Under the pieces are notes generated by a model. The model was not told the origin of the DNA, did no database searches, and saw only the letters and a list, made by a program, of their open reading frames with translations. A DNA stretch of 64,000 bases, from contig NZ_JAGTTN010000001.1 of NCBI RefSeq assembly GCF_020682705.1, positions 1,240,001 to 1,304,000 on the forward strand, in the 5' to 3' direction. Made by a program: the position numbers and the translations under genes. Shown here one piece after another: positions 59,313 to 64,000 of this stretch; positions within the stretch are counted from its first letter, which is position 1, and the number at the start of each line of letters is the position of its first letter. The DNA comes from Microbacterium allomyrinae (GTDB taxonomy: Bacteria > Actinomycetota > Actinomycetes > Actinomycetales > Microbacteriaceae).

Positions 59313-62072
59313 TCAGTTGATCGCCTCCCACGGCCCCGTCGCGACCCCGGGCGTATCGCTGCGCGTCCACCACTTCGCTCGATACGTCAACCCGTCGTGC
59401 GTGACGAGATCGCCGAAGTCGTAGATCGTCGTCGTCGTCCACGCTGCTGGTGAACCGGCGGATGGCACGATCTCCGCCCACGCGCCACCTTCCTGCCCCG
59501 GCTGCTGATTGCGGTTCCACCACAGCGCGCGGTACCGCACGCCGGCGTAGACGGCCTCTTCGCCGGTCAGGAAGATCCGCGACGGAGACCACACCGAGTC
59601 ACCCTCTTGAGACTCGATGATGTGCTGCCAGGCGCCGTTCGGGTCCTCACCGGGTGTTGCGCCCTGAGTCCACCAGGCGGCGACGTAGTGATCGTCGTCG
59701 TACACGACCTCGTCGCCCGCGTCGTAGATGGCGCCCGCATCCCACGTCGGCGCTTCGTTCGGGGAATCGCCCTCTGCGACGACGGCGGAGGTGTTCCCAT
59801 CCCCGTCCACAGTTCGCACGCTGTACTCATCGCCCGCACTCGCGTCCGGATCGAAGAAGTACTCGCCGACGCTGACTTTCGAGACGGGTGAGCCGTTCCT
59901 GAAGATCTCGTAGTAGGAGATCCAACGATCGTCGGAACCGGCAGCCCATGTCACATCGACACCGTCCTCACCCAAGTGGGTCGCGACGGTCGACTGGACG
60001 AGAGAAGGCGAGGTGGGCGCGGTCGCGTCCGTGCCGGCGCCCGGGCGATCCTCGAGATTGAAGTAGACCACTTCTCCCTCCATGTACGCGGCCATCGTGA
60101 TCCCCGCGGCCATCCAGTCAGCACCGGTCTTGGTCGCAGTCGGTACCGATCCCTCTTGGGAAGCCACCGTGTAAGTCCGGTCAGCCTCGAGTCCCTTGGG
60201 GAAGAGTGTGACCGTGCTGCCGACACCGAAGGCCGACTTCGGGAAGGTGATGTAGCCGCGCTCTCCGTCGCCGCTCATCTTCTGGATGATGCCCTCGGCG
60301 CTGCCCGTCTGCACGGTGGGTCGGTAGATCTTGACCCAGCGCCCCATGACCTCCTGGGAAGCGAGATATCGATAGAGCTCGGCGTCGATTCGAAGCGGCT
60401 CCAGGGCCTCCGGGCCGGCGTTGGTGTCACCTGCGATAGTGAGGTGGAAGCTGAGCAGATGCCGGTTGCTCTTGTCATAGGCGCCGATGTTCCCACGCCC
60501 ATAGGACATGATCAGCTTCTCAGCCGGGTAAAGCAGCGAAGTCCAGTAGCCCTCTTCCTTTCCGCCCACTCCGTCGCGCAGCAGTGCCAGGTCGGAGAGC
60601 GACACGGTATAGAGATTCATCAACCCGCCCCCGTCACTGCACAACTGGAGCCCCGCCGCAGGGTTGTTCTTCACAAAGTCCTCGAGAATCTGCACGGTGG
60701 CGTTCGCCTTTTCGAGGTTCCCGCTGTCTGCGCCGAAGTCCGTTTTCAGCATGAACGGCCCGAAGTCGTTCTGCTTCTGCTGCAGCACCTCATCGATATG
60801 AGTGACGACGTCCGGGTTCGTCGTGTCCAAACCTGCCTTCCGGTTCGTGAGGTTCACCATCCAGTCCGGATGCTGCTGCGCCAGCTGGGACGATCCTTCT
60901 GCACCCCAGGGGACGAGCCAGTACCCGACTTGCAGGCCCGACTGGGCAGCGAAGTCGCGGTACTCGGTGAGCGGCTCATCCTCCTTCGCATTCCAGTCGC
61001 CCATCGCGTCCTGCCATCCGTCGTCCATCCACACCATGTCGCCGCCGATGTACGCGAGCTGTCGAGTCTTGTTGAGAATGGTGGTGGGGTCGCTGCCATA
61101 GCCGCCATAGCGGATGAGAGGCACATACTCCTCGGACGTGTCGTCCCACAGGTACCGGTACGTGAAGTCCAGGACAGCGTTTCCCATGTCGTCCAGATCT
61201 CCCCGGAAGAAGCCGATCCGCCCGGTGGGTCCGGAAATGGTCGCTCCGGAGGCCAGTGCCGTTGCCAAGGTCGCTCTGGGCTCGACGAGCAGCTTGCCGT
61301 AGTTGTCCCCGACCGTCGTGCTCCAGTTGCCGGTGAAGTCCCACGTCGCGATCAACCCGTCGTTCGTCTGGCGATTGCGCAGGGCGAGGAAGGGCTGGTA
61401 TCCGTTCGCGCCGCTCCCACCGAAGGTCCGAACACCGGAGGTCATCGCATATGGCCCCTGGAGTGTCTGCAGCTTCATCCCGGAGGTCGCCTTGTCGCCG
61501 CTCATGTTGTAAAGATCGACGTTGGATGCTTCGCTTCCAAGGACGCGCATGGAGATCGCAGAGTAGTCCGTCAGCGTCTTCGCCTCAGACGTCTTGTTGG
61601 TGACGTCGGTGCGCTCCTCGATGAACGAGGTCTCCGGATACACCCAGTAGTGGCGGGTGATCCCGAGATCGTCCGTACTGAGCTGGACGATCAGATGGAT
61701 TGATCCGTTGGGCTGCACTTCGCTCGATTGACCGTCGAGGTTCCAGCCGCCGGTAGAGCCGCGAAAGTCGGTGGCGCCATCGACACGGACGCGGAACTCC
61801 GATGTCGCGCCACTCTGCTGGTACTCGTGACCGGTGGAGAGATCAACGAGTGATGTCTGACGATAGTTACCACCAGAGAGCTGAACGACGCGCTTCACCT
61901 TGCTCGTGATCATCGTCCAGGTCGAGGTGGTGGCGTCGTACGTGACCGAAGCGTCCCCGGAAGTCGTCGCGCCTGCGGCGTAGGCCGGTGCGACGCCGGT
62001 GAGGACGCCCGCGGCCAAGGCGAGTACAACGACGAGGCCGATTCCGGCGCGTCGGGATATTTCTCTGTCCAT
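59313..62072 (-). CDS. Secreted GH36-type alpha-galactosidase with three C-terminal carbohydrate-binding modules
   Basis: A 919-residue exported glycosidase. A signal peptide (about 1-33) and beta-sandwich region (about 35-310) precede a TIM barrel of the GH36/melibiase clan. In it MVWMDDGWQDAMGDW and the nucleophile Asp in FMLKTDFGADSG (about 443) are clear, and LCSDGGG probably holds the acid/base. After a beta domain and an FN3-like linker come three repeats of a 45-residue Trp-rich module (AAWWTQG, RALWWNRNQQPGQ, RAKWWTRSDTPGV), the CBM5/12 fold. The substrate is a galactoside or related alpha-glycoside in an insoluble polymer. It lies 52 bp after an FAD oxidoreductase gene. Confidence 0.85.
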   Translation of the reverse strand: MDREISRRAGIGLVVVLALAAGVLTGVAPAYAAGATTSGDASVTYDATTSTWTMITSKVKRVVQLSGGNYRQTSLVDLSTGHEYQQSGATSEFRVRVDGATDFRGSTGGWNLDGQSSEVQPNGSIHLIVQLSTDDLGITRHYWVYPETSFIEERTDVTNKTSEAKTLTDYSAISMRVLGSEASNVDLYNMSGDKATSGMKLQTLQGPYAMTSGVRTFGGSGANGYQPFLALRNRQTNDGLIATWDFTGNWSTTVGDNYGKLLVEPRATLATALASGATISGPTGRIGFFRGDLDDMGNAVLDFTYRYLWDDTSEEYVPLIRYGGYGSDPTTILNKTRQLAYIGGDMVWMDDGWQDAMGDWNAKEDEPLTEYRDFAAQSGLQVGYWLVPWGAEGSSQLAQQHPDWMVNLTNRKAGLDTTNPDVVTHIDEVLQQKQNDFGPFMLKTDFGADSGNLEKANATVQILEDFVKNNPAAGLQLCSDGGGLMNLYTVSLSDLALLRDGVGGKEEGYWTSLLYPAEKLIMSYGRGNIGAYDKSNRHLLSFHLTIAGDTNAGPEALEPLRIDAELYRYLASQEVMGRWVKIYRPTVQTGSAEGIIQKMSGDGERGYITFPKSAFGVGSTVTLFPKGLEADRTYTVASQEGSVPTATKTGADWMAAGITMAAYMEGEVVYFNLEDRPGAGTDATAPTSPSLVQSTVATHLGEDGVDVTWAAGSDDRWISYYEIFRNGSPVSKVSVGEYFFDPDASAGDEYSVRTVDGDGNTSAVVAEGDSPNEAPTWDAGAIYDAGDEVVYDDDHYVAAWWTQGATPGEDPNGAWQHIIESQEGDSVWSPSRIFLTGEEAVYAGVRYRALWWNRNQQPGQEGGAWAEIVPSAGSPAAWTTTTIYDFGDLVTHDGLTYRAKWWTRSDTPGVATGPWEAIN

Positions 62073-62124
62073 GATCTGTGCTTTCTCTTCGTTGAGCAGA
62101 TGGATCGCGTGGGCGGTGGGTGCG

Positions 62125-63753
62125 TCAGGCGGCGTCGGTGTTCACGACCTTGTCGTGCTCGATCTGGCTGGCTCTGATCTCGTCAGGCCACGACAGCGGC
62201 ACACCTCTGCGAGTCAGGATCGCTTGGACGTCGTCCAGGTGCCTCGCCCGAACACCCTCGGAACTCTCGCCGGTGGACAGCACAGTGGAGGCCAGTGCCC
62301 CCGCCGCTTCACCGATCGCCCATTCCACTGGATGGAGGCGATAGGCGCCATTCGTGATGTGAGTGGTTCCGATGTTCTTGTTTGCGGGTATCAAGTTGTC
62401 GGCATCCCGCGGGATCAGTGCGCCGAGCGGGATCTGGAAGGGGTAGCAGCCGATGTCGACGTAGGTTCTGCCGGATGTCGACGGATGCAGATCGATCCGG
62501 TAGGAACCGATACCAACCGTGTCGTCGAACAGCTCGGGCGGACGTGATCCGCGCATCTCGCGACCGATGTGAGCCTCCGTGACGGTGAATATCGCTCGGC
62601 TCCGTCGCGACTCGCGAATGTAGGCCTCGAGCGCGAAGCCGTCCTCGCTGCCAACAACATCCGGGCGCAACCGAAGGCCCGGGTATCCGGTGCCGCCATC
62701 CGGCCGAGGCGCGTCGGTCTGCATCCAGTACAGGAACGCGGTGGACAGGTCGCGGGCACCACGCAGCGCAGCCGACCGGTCCTGGTCCCCGATCCCCGGC
62801 CCGACAAGGGGACGTTCCCAATAGTCGATCTGCGGCCAGTTGACCAACGTCACGTCGCGGATCGAGCGGTCGAAGTTGCGGCTGCCGAGCACCCGTCGAA
62901 AATGCCAGAAGTCGTCGCCCTCGACCGCATCCGCCGAGGCTGGGGAGCCCGAGAAGATCTGGTGGTGTCTCTCCTCGAGGGTGTATGGAACCACATCGAT
63001 CCACGACAGCTGCGGCCCGGGCCACCTCGGGTCATGCGTGTCTCGCCAGTGCGAGTAGGACGCCGGCCTGTCGATCGTGTGATCTTCGCCGGGGCGGTGC
63101 TCTACCGCAAAACACCAGGAGACTGCTTGTTGGTCCAACGGGTCGCCGTACTCCGGGGCGTGCAGTTCGCCCGTCTCGGAACGCGCTTCGGAGCCCGTGA
63201 CGAAGTCGAATGCGCCGAGTGCGAGCAGATCACCGAGTTCGGTGGCATCGATAACGACACTGCCCTCGAGGGTCTGTTGCGCCCCGGTGAGGTCATTCTG
63301 GACGGTGACGGCAAGGATCCGCCGCCCGTCGCGATGCACGGCGGTCGGCGTGCGATGGCGCAGCACCGTCAGCCGTCCTGTCGCCAGATATGGCGACAGC
63401 ACCGTTTCCAGTGCGAGCGCACCGACGCGCGGCTCATGGGTGACCCGCGACACGCTGCCCAGTCCGGGGTTCAGGTGCTCTTGCCGCCGAGCGAAGGCGG
63501 ACAAAGGGTACTGGGCGCTGTAGATCCCGCGGATCGTCTCACGCAGCGATGCGTACGTTGACGACGACATCGTCTCGACCCAGGCGCTTTCGTCTGGGGG
63601 CACCGCCTGGGAGGTCAATTGCCCGCCCAACCAGGGACCTTGCGTGGTGATGATTACGGTTCGGCCGAGCGAAATCGCGGTGATCGCTGCTGCGACCCCG
63701 CCGAGACCGCCGCCGACGATGAGGATCTCGGCGCGCGCATCGAGTGAAGTCAT
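62125..63753 (-). CDS. FAD-dependent oxidoreductase of a sugar-utilisation locus
   Basis: A 542-residue flavoprotein of the FAD_oxidored (PF12831-like) type: dinucleotide motif ILIVGGGLGGVAAAI at residues 10-24 and the second-domain VVIDATELGDLLALGA. No signal peptide is visible, so it acts in the cytoplasm. Its place between a sugar ABC permease and an extracellular glycosidase suggests oxidation of a sugar or glycoside, but the substrate is not known. It starts 30 bp after the permease stop. Confidence 0.82.
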   Translation of the reverse strand: MTSLDARAEILIVGGGLGGVAAAITAISLGRTVIITTQGPWLGGQLTSQAVPPDESAWVETMSSSTYASLRETIRGIYSAQYPLSAFARRQEHLNPGLGSVSRVTHEPRVGALALETVLSPYLATGRLTVLRHRTPTAVHRDGRRILAVTVQNDLTGAQQTLEGSVVIDATELGDLLALGAFDFVTGSEARSETGELHAPEYGDPLDQQAVSWCFAVEHRPGEDHTIDRPASYSHWRDTHDPRWPGPQLSWIDVVPYTLEERHHQIFSGSPASADAVEGDDFWHFRRVLGSRNFDRSIRDVTLVNWPQIDYWERPLVGPGIGDQDRSAALRGARDLSTAFLYWMQTDAPRPDGGTGYPGLRLRPDVVGSEDGFALEAYIRESRRSRAIFTVTEAHIGREMRGSRPPELFDDTVGIGSYRIDLHPSTSGRTYVDIGCYPFQIPLGALIPRDADNLIPANKNIGTTHITNGAYRLHPVEWAIGEAAGALASTVLSTGESSEGVRARHLDDVQAILTRRGVPLSWPDEIRASQIEHDKVVNTDAA

Positions 63754-63783
63754 AGGTGTATCGAGGTCTTTCGTAGTGGGATT

Positions 63784-64000
63784 TCAGCCCTTGACGCTGC
63801 CGTCGGAGAGCCCGGAGATGAAGTGGCGTTGGTTGAACAGGAAGACCAGCAGCACAGGGATGGTCGCGATGACGGCGCCGGCCATCATCGGGCCGTACTG
63901 GATGTTGCCCGAACCCAGGAACCGCGTCAGCGCGAGCTGCACAGTCTCGTGCGCAGGCGTGGAGACGATCACGAGCGGCCAGAGGAAGTCGTCCCACACG
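63784..64000 (-). CDS. Carbohydrate ABC transporter permease, C-terminal part (partial)
   Basis: The last 72 codons of a MalG-type inner-membrane permease: WDDFLWPLVIVSTPAHETVQ, then MMAGAVIATIPVLLVFLFNQ and the ending FISGLSDGSVKG, which is standard for sugar ABC permeases (CUT1). The rest, with the EAA loop, lies beyond the window. It should form a transporter with genes upstream and feeds the adjacent oxidoreductase and glycosidase pathway. Confidence 0.9.
   Translation of the reverse strand, partial: VWDDFLWPLVIVSTPAHETVQLALTRFLGSGNIQYGPMMAGAVIATIPVLLVFLFNQRHFISGLSDGSVKG

Noticed and set aside
61691..61873. Small antisense-frame ORFs inside the GH36 gene
   Set aside because: They have no start signals or domain content and lie within a gene with clear signal peptide and catalytic motif.

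Overview
The window comes from a high-G+C actinobacterium, most probably a Microbacteriaceae member close to Microbacterium. This rests on the roughly 70 % G+C coding style, GTG starts, actinobacterial families (standalone CofE, WXG100-type protein, actinobacterial 2-methylcitrate cluster, RsrR-like regulator) and the proteins themselves; no rRNA or tRNA gene is present to confirm it. I see no integrase, transposase, prophage, CRISPR array or tRNA. The segment reads as ordinary chromosome with dense, mostly short operons.

Layout. 0-9.2 kb: 5' part of putA, a DUF1254/DUF1214 protein, a small coiled-coil membrane protein, a thioesterase, a GNAT acetyltransferase, CofE (coenzyme F420 glutamylation) followed by a 0.6-kb repeat block, a pentapeptide-repeat protein, and a three-gene envelope-stress-type operon (histidine kinase, response regulator, DUF4097 membrane protein). 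9.3-12.9 kb: etfB-etfA-cytochrome b operon whose cytochrome carries three copies of a proline/tryptophan motif. 13.0-17.2 kb: MarR regulator, crotonase, and a WXG100-type operon with a broken second gene. 17.2-20.5 kb: valine-type catabolism (acyl-CoA dehydrogenase, 3-hydroxyisobutyrate dehydrogenase), a YCII protein and a lipoprotein. 20.6-26.6 kb: a 2007-residue secreted amylopullulanase with LacI-type operators. 26.8-33.0 kb: propionate operon gntR-prpD-prpB-prpC-hotdog thioesterase-thiolase. 33.2-36.8 kb: ABC exporter with its own HTH regulator, and RNase HI. 36.8-42.1 kb: MocR regulator, VOC, NUDIX and aldo/keto reductase genes, and an NmrA-like gene divergent from an RsrR-like Rrf2 regulator. 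42.1-49.0 kb: heterodimeric ABC exporter, DUF4407 protein, RlmN. 49.1-56.1 kb: beta-glucoside PTS module (BglG antiterminator, RNA antiterminator/terminator, EIIBCA, 6-phospho-beta-glucosidase), followed by two HAD phosphatases around a LysE exporter. 56.1-58.7 kb: SDR and crotonase genes of acyl-CoA degradation. 58.9-64.0 kb: DUF488 protein, secreted GH36 alpha-galactosidase-like enzyme, FAD oxidoreductase and the end of a sugar ABC permease.

The genes fit a heterotroph that degrades plant polysaccharides (pullulan/starch, beta-glucosides, alpha-galactosides) and burns branched-chain amino acids, odd-chain acids and fatty acids. Electrons from acyl-CoA dehydrogenases would enter through ETF and possibly the adjacent cytochrome b.

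Three things stand out beyond routine annotation. First, the etfBA-cytochrome b operon with repeated short linear motifs. Second, a textbook RsrR-type redox switch with all four cluster-ligand residues and paired operators. Third, GGATGCC/GGCATCC is strongly over-represented across coding and non-coding DNA. Many genes also show a TANNNT element 6-8 nt before the start codon with no Shine-Dalgarno, the mark of leaderless mRNAs.
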